Part shown: one piece after another, positions 1 to 10,130 of the stretch
Numbering within the stretch: position 1 is the first letter of the stretch
Layout of the letters: each line of letters begins with the position of its first letter
NCBI GenBank assembly: GCA_049999765.1
Contig: JBNGIQ010009531.1
Coordinates: 50,643 to 114,642 of the forward strand
Direction: 5' to 3'
Length of the DNA stretch: 64,000 bases
Source of the DNA: Phaeoceros laevis
Taxonomy: Eukaryota > Anthocerotophyta > Anthocerotopsida > Notothyladales
The notes under the pieces: generated by a model
The model's database searches: none
Told to the model about the DNA's origin: nothing
The model's input: only the letters and a program-made list of their open reading frames with translations
Position numbers and translations under genes: made by a program

Positions 1-1697
1 TCCTCATCCCGCTTCACATCCCTATTTTGACAACTCTCCACCTTCTTATTTTGAAAAGGTGCATTCAATAACTCCAAATCTCTATCGATACCCGAGATAT
101 TGCAGTCTCTACCTACAAAGTGACAAACATAGCATCATTTCCTCAACATGTTATGATCACAAAACAGAGTGAATTTACTCAGATATTTAAATAATGAGGA
201 TTGTAAACTCCTTCACTAAGTATACATGGATGATGGTTATGACCTTCTAATGATGGCTTGTGACCTTTTATTTATTAATCAATTCACCTAGTAGCTTCTA
301 ATTCTAACTACTACAGAGTATTAATCAAGATTAGAAAATCATATCACTTTAAAAAAAGCCACTCTTCATTAACCTAAAGGGAATTTGAAGTTTCCTTCGA
401 GTGCGGAGACGAACTTGGAAGGGCCATTGCGTTCAAACCTGTAAGCAGCCAAAACATTCCGCCCAAAAAAGATGGGATCCTGGTCAGGTATAAAGGTTTT
501 CTTTGTGTGATTCCAACTCCTTTTCTTTCCTAAGTCCGGCATAAAAGTTGACCTCATATTGCCGACAATATCTGATATTCGAAAGAATGTCCATCTTCCC
601 AATGAGTGCGCCAACATGTATCCCTCCCATACCGCAAACTCTAGCGAATCTGATTCCGCAAACTCCGATGAATGTACTCTGATTCACTGTGTCAGCTTTG
701 AACTATTGGAGCTCCTAAGCACAACCATGAGAAAGATGATACATCACAACATGTGTCAATTATAGCCTCCCTACCCAAGAATTGCAAATTACCTTCCCTA
801 AATTTTTAGGCACCATAACCTTGAAATTCACATCAGAAAATGTGTTTAAAGCATGAAAAACATGTGACGAATCTGCACTCCACTTCCAGACCGGAAAATG
901 CTCAAGGTTCTGCAGAGTAATTATAAAGACCAAACCTCGTCTTGCATCCAAGTCTAGTTAACTAACGACTAGTGTAAATTTAATACCAAGCTCAACTAGA
1001 CTACGCATCCGACTTCCTTTTAGATCCTAATGTACAATATGCCAACTCCAGATGTACAAGGACGTTGAAAATTCGGTCGTCGACTGCTACCAACGCGCGC
1101 ATCAAAACACTCTAGAGAGCTATTCGTCAGTTGCAGCACTCCTAATCGTTGCCGGCCTTGGCTACCATGCATACAAGTTACAATCCATGTAATTTATTAG
1201 GCCTAGCCAACGTAACTTACATCTACCTTTCATTCGTACCGCCAACATGAAGTCTCGAAGTCCCGCGGCAGGAGGAGGGCTCTTTGGGCCACAACGACCT
1301 ACTTGATGCGTTTTTCAATTCTCATGGCGCTGATGGAAGCAAGCTGACTGATAAGCAAGTGGTCTGAGATGGGCAAGGCCCTGAAGTACCATTGCTTCCT
1401 CGGTTTTTGTTTGTGTGCTGCTTTTTTACGATAACATAGGGGAGGGACCTTTTAGGAGAAGAAGCTTGGCACTTCTCTGAGATTCGAGGTGCGACACGCT
1501 TACTGTCTGAGCATAAGTATTCATGATGCAAGAAAGGTTGTGGAGGTTTTTCAGCGGCTCCAGCTGCAGCCGTACCGTTTTCATAGCAGGAAAGAGATGT
1601 ATATAAGAGGGTCGTTTGCTGAAATTCTAGAAAGTTCCTCCTCTTTGAGTACTACTTGCTTGCTTGCTTAGGTTGTTTTGGGAAGCGGAAATCGGTA
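1..1697. other. AT-rich intergenic DNA, no gene recognised
   Basis: Only short open frames with no recognisable protein features are present on either strand. The base composition is visibly more AT-rich than the gene-bearing part of the window. I see no tRNA, no repeat array and no convincing exon here. Confidence 0.5.
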
Positions 1698-1796
1698 ATA
1701 ATATGTGCCTCTAAAACTGGACGGAATAAAGCTCCTTATGGACATAATATGTTCGTAAGGAGCTCTATTCCGTCCAGTCTTAGAGGCACATATTAT
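1698..1796. repeat. Long inverted repeat (hairpin, about 43-bp arms)
   Basis: The left arm, beginning ATAATATGTGCCTCTA, is the near-perfect reverse complement of the right arm, which ends TAGAGGCACATATTAT. About 12 bp separate them. A fold-back of this size is typical of a small MITE or of a small-RNA precursor. No target-site duplication is obvious, so the element type is undetermined. Confidence 0.8.
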
Positions 1797-2001
1797 GGAA
1801 TTCCACCAACTTTGCTACACACATCATATACACACATGTATCCAGCACCTAATCACACCTCAAGCTACTAGGAAAAAAAGCTCGCTAACATGCATCAAGC
1901 CTCAGAGTGCACCTTACATTTTGAAACAGTTTCAAAATGTAAGGACTGAGAAGGAGTAGCTCCTTCTCCGCCCATATTATGGAATTCAACCAACTTTGCT
2001 A
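1787..2001. repeat. Direct repeat copies flanking a palindrome
   Basis: A segment of about 29 bp (CATATTATGGAATTC followed by CAACTTTGCTA) occurs at about 1789-1817 and again at about 1973-2001 with one or two differences. The first copy continues from the hairpin arm at 1787-1796. Together with the palindrome at 1912-1944 this suggests fragments of one repeat family, inserted or duplicated locally. Confidence 0.65.
1912..1944. repeat. 33-bp palindrome
   Basis: CCTTACATTTTGAAAC is followed by one base and then its exact reverse complement. The outer flanks CTCAG and CTGAG also pair. It may be a fold-back remnant of a transposable element. Confidence 0.75.
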
Positions 2002-2334
2002 GAGAAATTCTAGAACTTTTCATCCGGCCTAGTAAGAAAGCCTTCAAGACATTCAAATGATCAACCTCTATGGGTTCTTGGTTCTTTAAGATTTTATGGA
2101 GGTGGCGCCAAGCTTGGAAGTCATTTCGAGCACTTCATGTCAAGATTCTTCATCAAATAGACTTGGGTCTCACCAAGATATTGGTTGGAGCTTAGCGAGG
2201 AGTTGCTGCAGCTGGCTTGTGCTTAGTGCAGAAGCCTCTAGAGGTGAAGGATCGCCGGCTGCAAGCCCTTAAACCTCAATAGCATTATCAAGCATTTTGA
2301 ATTCCAAGTAGCAACAACCATGATCATTTTACCT

Positions 2335-2344
2335 NNNNNNNNNN
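2335..2344. other. Assembly gap (10 N) with duplicated flanks
   Basis: The 12 bases before the gap (ATCATTTTACCT, 2323-2334) are repeated exactly after it (2345-2356). This is the signature of two contig ends that overlap but were joined with a fixed-size gap instead of being merged. Confidence 0.85.
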
Positions 2345-2602
2345 ATCATTTTACCTCGAATGCGAACTTTGTTATATTTGAACATTGTGCAGTAATGCAA
2401 GTGTTGGTGCCTTGCTTCATTGAGGTTTTTCCAATACTACTATTGAAGTTATTGTAAAATTTCTCGAGTGATGTATACACTTGGCTTGTTGCAGCAAAGT
2501 GCAAACTAAATACACATTGGAGCAAATGCAATATTGAACTAATGTTCAGGGAAGAGTTTAGGTTACTGTTTAGGTTATCGTTAGGTTAATTTGAGATTAT
2601 TG

Positions 2603-2636
2603 CATTCTCATGCTTATCATGATAAGCATGAGAATG
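2603..2636. repeat. 34-bp perfect palindrome
   Basis: CATTCTCATGCTTATCA is followed directly by its exact reverse complement with no spacer. It lies among AT-rich repeats with GTTTAGG motifs. A cruciform-forming sequence of this kind is often left by a small inverted-repeat element. Confidence 0.85.
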
Positions 2637-3862
2637 TAGTAACCTGTTTAGGTGTAGGTGTAATTTGTTTAGGTGTAGCACGGCTCTTACTACTACTACC
2701 ACTACTACTACATGACAAAAAAAGATATTGTGGAATTATTTGATCTATGAAACTCTCTCGATATTTACCCTACTTAACTATCCCAGATGTAAAACATATC
2801 TTGGATACTCATTCATCATTGGTGACCATTTCTTCTTCAACATTATAATTGTGTTGGATATAGACAATCCATATTGCATCGAAAACCTTGCACACATTTC
2901 CTCATAGAGACTTTGATCAATTAATCAATCAATTACAGAGAGTATCGTGTTTTTTATGACATTATTGTGTTTGCTGCACACATGAGCCTTCAAGCAAGTA
3001 GATAGTCAACTTGCACGGCTTTCCACAATCTTGCCGCTAACAAGTACCTGACAGCTGCAACTGACAAGTACCTAAACCTGAGGAACCTGCTCCAAAGCCT
3101 AATGTGCAGGATTCTTAATTGATGTGAAAAGAGCCTAATTGGTTAGGAGTGATTGACAATTCTACGATTTCAACAGAAAAGCTACCATTGGAACTTCGGA
3201 AAGGACTCCCGAATTGGTTGCGGACCTAACCTAACTACCTAAACCTAACTCACCGTGCCCTCGTAGAGTCGTCTTACGAATGCCCTCCCATCCTAGTTAA
3301 AAATATATAGTATGGAAAAGTTTTAACTTCTGTTTAACGTTTATTATAAAACGTTGCCAACACAACGCATTGTGAAACAATAGAGTAAACTACAACTAAG
3401 CAAGCAGTTTGCCATCATAAAACCATCAAGGATCAAAGAATCGCACCTACGTCCATGTATGGGAGTGATGCATTGGCCTAGAACCTATAAAAAGGCAGAG
3501 AGCAAAACATGTTAATTATCGAAGTCTAGTTTTTGGGCATTAGAAAAATAAATGAATCCCATTTCAATAGAGGGCAATTTTGGTGAGGAGGCATGTCCTG
3601 TCACGACCAGCTAAATCCTAAACCCGTCAATTTCCACAGTGTCAACCTCCTCAAATACCATCACATCACATCACATCACAGTGCACGTGAAGGTAGGAGA
3701 GTGGTTCTCGCCCGCCTTGACCACCCGATACATTGGCAGTGCAAGGCCCAACTTTTGCAGGGGACTTTTGGAGGTCAAGCGCATGCACTCAAAACCAACG
3801 TACAGCTATTACCAAAATATTTACATGTAAAAAAATTGAACAATATTTAAAAATATAAAATG

Positions 3863-4168
3863 TCATTCTTTTCTCAGTTCTTCCTTCATAAGGTTCTCAA
3901 AAGAATCTATGTAACCTTCTTGCACCTCACATCGGACATTTAGAACCATCTCCGCCATGCATTTGTATGCATTAGCGAGAGGTGGACTAATTACGCCTGG
4001 AGGAATTACGAAAGTAGCACCCGACATCATACCTTGGTGGTGATATTCACATAACTCCTTGTATCCGGCCTGTAGGCGGTTCGCGACCTCCGCTTGTTGC
4101 TGTTGTTCATTCAACCTTGAATCTTTCCAAGGGGAATGAAGCAAGATGCATTCCAACAAATCTTTCAT
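3863..4168 (-). CDS. Small hypothetical ORF (about 101 aa)
   Basis: An open frame begins with ATG at 4168 and ends at 3863. The product would be mostly helical, with a glutamine run (four Q) near residue 20, and it is acidic and basic toward the C terminus. I recognise no family. It sits alone in an AT-rich, repeat-bearing interval with no visible partner gene or clear promoter. It could be a fragment of a longer spliced or transposon-encoded gene, or chance. The in-frame bases upstream lack an earlier ATG. Confidence 0.2.
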   Translation of the reverse strand: MKDLLECILLHSPWKDSRLNEQQQQAEVANRLQAGYKELCEYHHQGMMSGATFVIPPGVISPPLANAYKCMAEMVLNVRCEVQEGYIDSFENLMKEELRKE

Positions 4169-4493
4169 GTGGGTCAAGATATGAAACCAATGGTTGCATA
4201 AATACCATACTTTATAGTAAAATACCTCTATTGGTCAAGGACAAGACATATGCAAGCTTCCCCATGACTAAAGCTCAACGAGAAATTGATAGTCAAAGTT
4301 AACCAACAGATGCTTATAACCTCGTTTCGTTCCCTATGGGAACAACGCCTTCGAACTGAACATTCCGTTCACGAAACCTAACTAAACTACTCATCCATTT
4401 GGGTGAACTAACCTTCTGGACAACTATCCAATAAGCCATTAACTACCCGCGGGCTCAGTCAAGATCCACAATTTGCTCATATAAAACTGTTAT

Positions 4494-5010
4494 GGACCCT
4501 CACGGACAGAGCTTTAGATATGATTTCGCGCTAAGCTTTCATTCGCAAAAGGTTCATGTATTCGCAAAATGTGGCGCCAAAGTTCAATCTGTATTCGCAA
4601 AATCTGTATTCGCAAAATCGCGACGCCTACCTGACGGACTGACGCCTACTTGACGGACTGACGCCTACCTGACGGACCGATGCCTACTTGACGGACTGAC
4701 GCCTACCTGACGGACCGATGCCTACCTGACGGACTGACACCTATCTACCTGCCGTTCTCCCCCATCTAGTAAAATTTGAGCCCGATTTGCACGAACCATC
4801 GTGCATCCCGCAAATTCCGGCATTGGAGGTGCTTTGGTATTTTAAGATTTTGCATCCACCACGTCAGCGCCATGTCACTGCCACGGAGGTCGAAAGACAA
4901 GCGACCACGCGGCTGTCCGTGGCGGTTTTAGGTAGATTTTGTGAAAAATACGGATTTGGCGGCTGAAAGCGCCGCAAAATCCTTTGATTTGGACCTGTCC
5001 GTAAGGGTCC
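4494..5010. mobile_element. MITE-like element with 16-bp terminal inverted repeats
   Basis: The element begins GGACCCTCACGGACAG and ends with the reverse complement of that sequence with one mismatch. TAT on both sides (4491-4493 and 5011-5013) is a candidate 3-bp target-site duplication. Looser pairing extends about 40 bp further inward (TTTCGCG...CTTTC against GCGGCGCTTTC). It encodes no transposase, so it would be non-autonomous. Inside are four copies of ATTCGCAAAA and a 19-bp tandem array. A 3-bp duplication fits PIF/Harbinger or CACTA-like transposases, but the termini do not let me choose. Confidence 0.7.
4622..4735. repeat. 19-bp tandem repeat, six copies
   Basis: The unit GACGCCTACCTGACGGACT occurs six times in a row with only C/T and G/A transitions between copies, and a degenerate seventh follows. 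It lies inside the MITE-like element at 4494-5010, just after four ATTCGCAAAA motifs. Tandem subterminal motifs in DNA transposons often bind transposase. Confidence 0.9.
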
Positions 5011-5502
5011 TATGTTTCATGATAATAAGGTTGCTAGATTGGTAAGGAACAATTTGGAGGCCCAACTCTGGCAAAATGGTAGAGTTGGGCATTCATGGGG
5101 CATTCATGGGCTAACATAAGAAGAGACGTAGTATGCCCAAACTGTGGCAAACTAGCTTTCCCCCACATTTCAGTCAATTTACTTTAGGTCCATGCGGATC
5201 ATGTTGAGCCCTTCTGAGCCAACTCCCAGCATAACAAATCGTTCCAAGCTTGGAACTTTATAGAAAGCACTGGCATTTTTAAACTTTGTGATTGTGAAAG
5301 AACCCATACTTAAGTCAAACTAAGCTGTTATTCTTGCTTAAGGACCTATATTTTAGGTAGACTAAGCTTGTTTTTCTTGCTCGGTCCAGGTCAAACACAA
5401 ACTTGCTCTTCTTTTATAAGTGTAGTGTAGTACCACTTAGCTACTCAAGGTAGTAATCGTAACCTTACTGGCCTTGGCCATTGAACTAGGCGGGCAAGTT
5501 AA

Positions 5503-5792
5503 CCCTTAATGACCCCAAGGGTCATATGTGTCATGTTCTGTCCTTGCTCACGATTCTGAAAACAATTACACATGCAATGTTTTTAAAATTATTAAAGTTT
5601 ATATGGTTAGATAGAGCGCATCGAGCTCTATCCAGCGGTATAGGGAACCCCGTACTTTGAGGCTCCCAACCGGACAAAAAAAGGGCCACAAAATATAACG
5701 GGCCCAACTAGGACCCGTTATGGGATCGGTGCCCCGGGAGAGAGCGAAGCCGCGAAAAGTAACGGGGGTTTACACGCCTGGGCGCTTAAGGG
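5503..5792. mobile_element. piggyBac-like MITE candidate (TTAA target duplication)
   Basis: A 290-bp segment starts CCCTTAA and ends TTAAGGG. It is bounded on both sides by the tetranucleotide TTAA (5499-5502 and 5793-5796). piggyBac-superfamily elements insert at TTAA, duplicate it exactly and typically begin with CCC. The terminal repeats match for 7 bp, then partly (CCC again at positions 11-13). There is no coding capacity. Internal fold-backs (CCCCAAGGG near the left end, ATAACGGGCCC/GACCCGTTAT in the centre) fit a non-autonomous element. Confidence 0.5.
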
Positions 5793-5931
5793 TTAAGCTA
5801 GTTAGTAGTTAGGTGGTGCACTCGTGGCCCTTTTGATGGGAGAAGAGTTTCTAGAGGGAGTCATGCTGTCATGCTAATAATAGGGGTAGGATAAGATAAA
5901 AATGCATTGAGAGATTGTACTGCACACAAAA

Positions 5932-6005
5932 TGTCTGAGCCCGGGTTCGAACCGGGGACCTCTAGTGTGTGAGACTAGCGTGATGACCAACTACACCACC
6001 CAGAC
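5932..6005 (-). tRNA. tRNA-Val (anticodon CAC)
   Basis: Read on the minus strand, the 74-nt sequence folds as a complete cloverleaf. The acceptor stem is GTCTGGG/CTCAGAC (one G-T pair) with discriminator A. The D-arm contains GGTGTAGTTGGTCATCAC, the anticodon stem CTAGT/ACTAG encloses loop CTCACAC with anticodon CAC (valine, GUG codons), and the T-arm is CCGGTTCGAACCCGG. A- and B-box promoter sequences are the conserved D- and T-arm segments. An oligo-T stretch (TTTT on the minus strand) follows the 3' end directly, as expected for a Pol III terminator. No intron. Confidence 0.96.
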
Positions 6006-6141
6006 ACATGATATTTTCATTTCCTTTTTTGCTTTATAAAATAAGTAATACTACAGAAGAGTCCGACAGAATTTGAATTTACATGTATTGAATGCAATAC
6101 AACGACAATGCGTCGCTTTAGAGAAATAAGTTATGGAGGTT

Positions 6142-7287
6142 TCAAAGTCTTTGTGAAATGTCGACTAATGTGAGAGCAGCAAACACAAGGAAGAGCGCAC
6201 CTCCTGTGTACGCTATCACTCTCTCCGAAACGTAGTTGCTGAGGAAAGACCCACCCAACACAGCCAACAACGTTGCGACACCATGCCCGGCTACGGCCCC
6301 TGAGACCACGCCCAGGGGATCCGATGCTGCAGCCAGAGCTATGGTGGAAAAGAAGGATTTGTCACCCCACTCGGCCACAAAAACCAGGGCAAAAGTGCCA
6401 GCCACCGTGCCTGCCACTGCTTGCAAAGCCCCGGCTCCCTGGCCCGAATCACCCACTGCAGCTATGGCTAATTCCGCCTCTTGCTTCTCATCATCCAGAC
6501 CAGAGTCATCCATGGAAGCAGCACTGACCAGAGTAGTGACCCCGAAGTAGACGAGAAGTACGACAGCAGCAAGATCATCCAGAGGCAACTGAGTTTGCCC
6601 AAATCCGAACGGAAGAACCTCGTCAGCGTAGTGGAAACCCCGGCCAAGAGCCACGGATATCACCGTCATAGCTGCTAGCGCTGTGAAAGTGCCTACGAAG
6701 ACCGGCGCAACGGACTTGCGAGCTGCCAGCAGTGCCGCAATGAAGAACGTCTTGTCTCCTATTTCGGAGAAAAAAATGAGCAGAAAGGCGGACGCGAATC
6801 CGCTTTGGAAGTCGGAGCCGTCATCCAAGAGGCCAGCAATCTGCTCTGTCCCTACTGCCGCGGACCCTGTGCTTGCCCATGCCAAAGCAGTCCCGAGCAA
6901 TGCCTTCCATCCTAGCAATCCCAAAGCAGCTACTGTTGCCCATTTGACAGCACCTGAAGGGGCTCTGAGGCCTGAATCTTCCTGAATGTGCGACGCTTCA
7001 AGAGGAGAAGCACAGCCTGGAGCTTCGAGCTGCCTCTCCTCCAAGACCTCTTCTGCTTGCACCCGTCCAGTCCGCTCCTTCTGTGCGGCGACACGCCATC
7101 TGGAAACGCAACATCTACCCTTCCTCAAGCTGCCTCCAGATGTGAACCGCCGGTTGTCTTGAATGCGGAACCTGCTCAGCGGGATGCAGGAGACCAGACT
7201 TTTCCTGGTGCTTGTGTCAAAGCCAGAAACTACGTTAGAGTAGGAAGAAAGGGGTGTGACTGTGGCCCCGGCAATGCTGCTCTCCAT
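6142..7287 (-). CDS. Chloroplast GDT1/UPF0016-family cation transporter (PAM71/CMT1-like)
   Basis: Predicted membrane transporter of 381 aa, intronless. The family signature E-x-G-D-K-(T/S) appears twice: E175-I-G-D-K179 and E306-W-G-D-K310. This reflects the internal two-repeat structure of GDT1 proteins, each repeat with about three membrane helices. The first ~110 residues are rich in Ser, Arg and Ala with few acids at the very start, consistent with a plastid transit peptide. Plant plastid members (PAM71 in thylakoids, CMT1 in the envelope) move Mn2+ and possibly Ca2+ toward photosystem II. Which of the two this is cannot be settled by eye. ATG at 7287 gives the full transit peptide. Position of a GC-rich antisense frame is coincidental. 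Confidence 0.9.
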   Translation of the reverse strand: MESSIAGATVTPLSSYSNVVSGFDTSTRKSLVSCIPLSRFRIQDNRRFTSGGSLRKGRCCVSRWRVAAQKERTGRVQAEEVLEERQLEAPGCASPLEASHIQEDSGLRAPSGAVKWATVAALGLLGWKALLGTALAWASTGSAAVGTEQIAGLLDDGSDFQSGFASAFLLIFFSEIGDKTFFIAALLAARKSVAPVFVGTFTALAAMTVISVALGRGFHYADEVLPFGFGQTQLPLDDLAAVVLLVYFGVTTLVSAASMDDSGLDDEKQEAELAIAAVGDSGQGAGALQAVAGTVAGTFALVFVAEWGDKSFFSTIALAAASDPLGVVSGAVAGHGVATLLAVLGGSFLSNYVSERVIAYTGGALFLVFAALTLVDISQRL

Positions 7288-8765
7288 GATGGTGCCTTAC
7301 ACCCCGCACCTCATTTACTCGGCCTGCTGCTTCTCCAATATTACAGCTACAGTTTCCGGTCAGGATCCTGCTTGCCTTGCTTCACAGGAGACCATTGCGA
7401 AGCCTTTAGGTTACCCGTTTTAGCGATCACGGGAAAGGTGCTGCCACGTCAGAGCTAAACGATGTGCCTTATTTTGAACAGAGAGACGTGTGAAGCAGAT
7501 TTCGCCATAGTCGGATAAGAAGCTGCTTCAATCAAGAGATTCGGGTGATGGCTTTGTCACTTCGGGCTGATGCGAGATGATGAGCTGCTGCAAGACGCAA
7601 TTGTGTCAGCTCGTTCTGGACTTGAAAGTGAAAGCAATCAGCTAGCTTCTGTCCCAAGCGATCTGCACAGAATGGCACAGGTTCCTGCCACCCCTGGTTA
7701 TTTGCATCTGAGACGATCTGGAGCTCTGCGATACATGTGGTTTCTGGCTGGAATCCAGGGTGCATGAGCATTCTCGCAGGCTAGGGCAAGGTAGTGCGCA
7801 TGTTGCGCTCCACTCCGGATTTTTTGCAGCAGCTTAGGGCACATCCTGGAGGGGCAACCGTTGCTGCCAGGGTGATGGCGCAGGACGGGGTTCTGAAAAT
7901 TTAATCACCTAGGTGCGCTTCCAGAGACCTATAGCAGGTGGTAGTTCCGGCATCTCTGAGAGTACTAGAGGCACAGAGAGCAACACCGGGGCCGGGGTTT
8001 GCAAAACAGTTGTGGATGGAGCTGAACATGATATCCGACCGCAAGCTCTTCTACAGGTGGCCGAATCAATTTTGTCGTTCTCCGGAGCTGAAGGTTTTTA
8101 CTTTCGGAGTCGAGTACCCCCGGAGATTGTGTCATTTCTGCTTCCAGGATGAAGATTTGGCTACCTGCAATGGCTTTTGTGAAGGATTTTCATTCTATTT
8201 ACCGGCAGTACTCGCGGGCGCACAAGGTTTTTCACGTTTTTACCTCCTCTTCCCTGATTAGCTGTGTGACTCACTGACTCAGAGTTGCAGATGTGTAATG
8301 ACATGACAGGAGGGAGCGGAAACAGGCGTATGTTTTGCATAATTTGTGGTCTCCGGCAGACTCGCCCAGTCAAGGCGCATCACAGCACCACGTGTAGCTT
8401 CACGGCTCGCCTAATTCAGAGAAGTTACGGCTGATTAGATGCAAACATCGCGGGATTTTCGGTGCATCTTGGTCAAGTAGCGCTTCGGCGCCTGCTTGTG
8501 TGCTGGGAGCGTTGCAGCTGTCGTGGAGGCCTTACCCCGCGTCGGTGGGGATGGCTTCCGCGTCCTGGCCTGAGGCCCTGCCGAAACTGGACCTTGGGGA
8601 GGAAACGAAGGTGGCCATTCTGCACAAGGTGCGGACTGGGGCAAGGCGGTTGATGATTCACAAGCGCTAGCATTGGAGCTTGATTGTGACATTGCTGCTC
8701 CCGCCTGCGGTGGCTGTTCAGTTGTTGACGCCAATTGATCGCTGTGTGTGTGTGTTTGTGTGCAG
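7288..8765. other. Intergenic region between divergent genes, candidate 5' intron
   Basis: The shared upstream region of the minus-strand GDT1-like gene and the plus-strand F-box gene. No convincing protein is seen; a 79-aa minus-strand frame (7532-7771) has a real ATG but no recognisable feature. Just before the F-box start, at 8742-8765, a TG-rich tract ends in TTTGTGTGCAG, which looks like a splice acceptor. The F-box gene may therefore have a 5'-UTR intron. Confidence 0.45.
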
Positions 8766-10130
8766 ATGAGCCAGGGACCTAACCTCGTTGTGCGCATTCT
8801 GGGAGATGGGGCCTTAGACCCCTTCAGCTGCGAGATGCGCCCAGCTCTGTGGAGCCAGCTTCCCTGGGAGGTGGTGCTCAAGATGCTGCCAATGCTGCCG
8901 CGCATGAGCCAGCTGCGGTTCCGGGTGGTTTGCAAGGAGTGGCGGGTCCTGCTGTCTCTTCCGGGACTCCTGCGGCACAACTTCTCGGGTGCTCTCTTGT
9001 GTGCGTACCGTGTGCAGTCAGATGGGGCTCAGGCGCTGCCTCGCAAGACGGTGTCGGCCATGAACCTGTGGAGGAGCATCCCCAATTACGGCGACAGCTA
9101 CTTCCGCCAGGCGCTGTCCCACAGCCGGCTGGACGTGGACAAGCACAGCGTGGCTGCCCAGGACGGCGTGCTGTGCATCCAGGTGCGCACAGACATAGAT
9201 GACTACTCCCGCAGGCAGGAGGTTCGGGATGTGTTCTTCGTGAATCCCATGACCAACACTTGGCGGAGGGTGGAGAAGTCCGGGTGGCCGGATTTGCCCG
9301 GCTGCAATGTGTGGGACAAGGTGGACCTGGGGAGGGCCAAGGCCGATGTGGCCACCGACTCCACATTGAGGCTTCTCTACGGATGCAGCCTCCGGGACAG
9401 CATTTACCAGGGCTGGATCACCTGCGTCTACTCGGGGGACTCCCAGGCGTGGGAGAACACGGAGAGGCCTCTGCACCCCTTGAGCCTCAGTGACGAGCGA
9501 GTGTGGTTCGACCCCGTCAAGGAAGGCTCTGTCATCTGCAACGGCACACTCTACGCCTACGACGGCAAGGACCACCGCCTCTTCGTGCACCACTTCGCCA
9601 CGGGGGCCAACGAGTGGCAGGCTGCCGCTGTGCCCGGGGTGAGCCATATCTCCAAGTTCTACCTGCTGGAGCGCTACGGGAGCGTCTTCTTCCTGGGGCT
9701 CTGCTGCCAGACCCACGACCTGAGCTTCCACATCTGCAGGCTGGAGCAGGGCGTGTGGCAGGCCGTGGCAGTGATGCCCAGCTCCCTGCTTGGCCAGGTT
9801 GCGAGCTGCTTCCAGGGTGAGGAGTGGAGCATGGATACGTTCGAAGCCTGTGCGGCGGGGCACCTGCTCCTGGTCATATTCCGTAGCTCCTCCAAGGTGC
9901 AGATTGTGGGGTACGACCTGCAAAGGCATGGGTGGCAATTAGGATTCCAGGGTGAGGACCCCGCAGAGCTGGCCACCTACGATGGTTTCTTTGAGGCCAG
10001 GCTGGACTTGCATCTGTACAACGGGAGCGAAGGCAGGACAGGCAAGTATGCGCCCTTCGGGTACGAATCCGGGGCAGGATTCGTGTTTGGGTGTAGTCTC
10101 AGGCCTTCCAAGCACACGGTAGCTAGGTAG
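8766..10130 (+). CDS. F-box protein with kelch-like C-terminal region (tandem copy 1)
   Basis: Intronless coding region of 454 aa. An F-box lies near residues 26-70 (LWSQLPWEVVLKMLPMLPRM, then RFRVVCKEW), the part that binds SKP1 in SCF ubiquitin ligases. The rest resembles plant F-box/kelch substrate-binding halves: repeated FVNPMTNTWRRV, VICNGTLYAYDG and similar blade-like segments. The ATG at 8766 directly follows a possible splice acceptor. Reading further upstream would need a non-ATG start. Third codon positions are very GC-rich compared with neighbours such as ERMP1, which creates long spurious antisense frames. The next gene (10945-12093) is a diverged tandem duplicate. The substrate is unknown. 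Confidence 0.85.
   Translation: MSQGPNLVVRILGDGALDPFSCEMRPALWSQLPWEVVLKMLPMLPRMSQLRFRVVCKEWRVLLSLPGLLRHNFSGALLCAYRVQSDGAQALPRKTVSAMNLWRSIPNYGDSYFRQALSHSRLDVDKHSVAAQDGVLCIQVRTDIDDYSRRQEVRDVFFVNPMTNTWRRVEKSGWPDLPGCNVWDKVDLGRAKADVATDSTLRLLYGCSLRDSIYQGWITCVYSGDSQAWENTERPLHPLSLSDERVWFDPVKEGSVICNGTLYAYDGKDHRLFVHHFATGANEWQAAAVPGVSHISKFYLLERYGSVFFLGLCCQTHDLSFHICRLEQGVWQAVAVMPSSLLGQVASCFQGEEWSMDTFEACAAGHLLLVIFRSSSKVQIVGYDLQRHGWQLGFQGEDPAELATYDGFFEARLDLHLYNGSEGRTGKYAPFGYESGAGFVFGCSLRPSKHTVAR

Larger units (their letters stand above)
2002..3862. other. Gene-poor AT-rich stretch
   Basis: No gene is recognised. The stretch contains a 10-N gap, a 34-bp perfect palindrome, repeated GTTTAGGT motifs around 2565-2690, and a short (CACAT)n microsatellite near 3660-3680. 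Everything else is short unsupported open frames. Confidence 0.5.
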
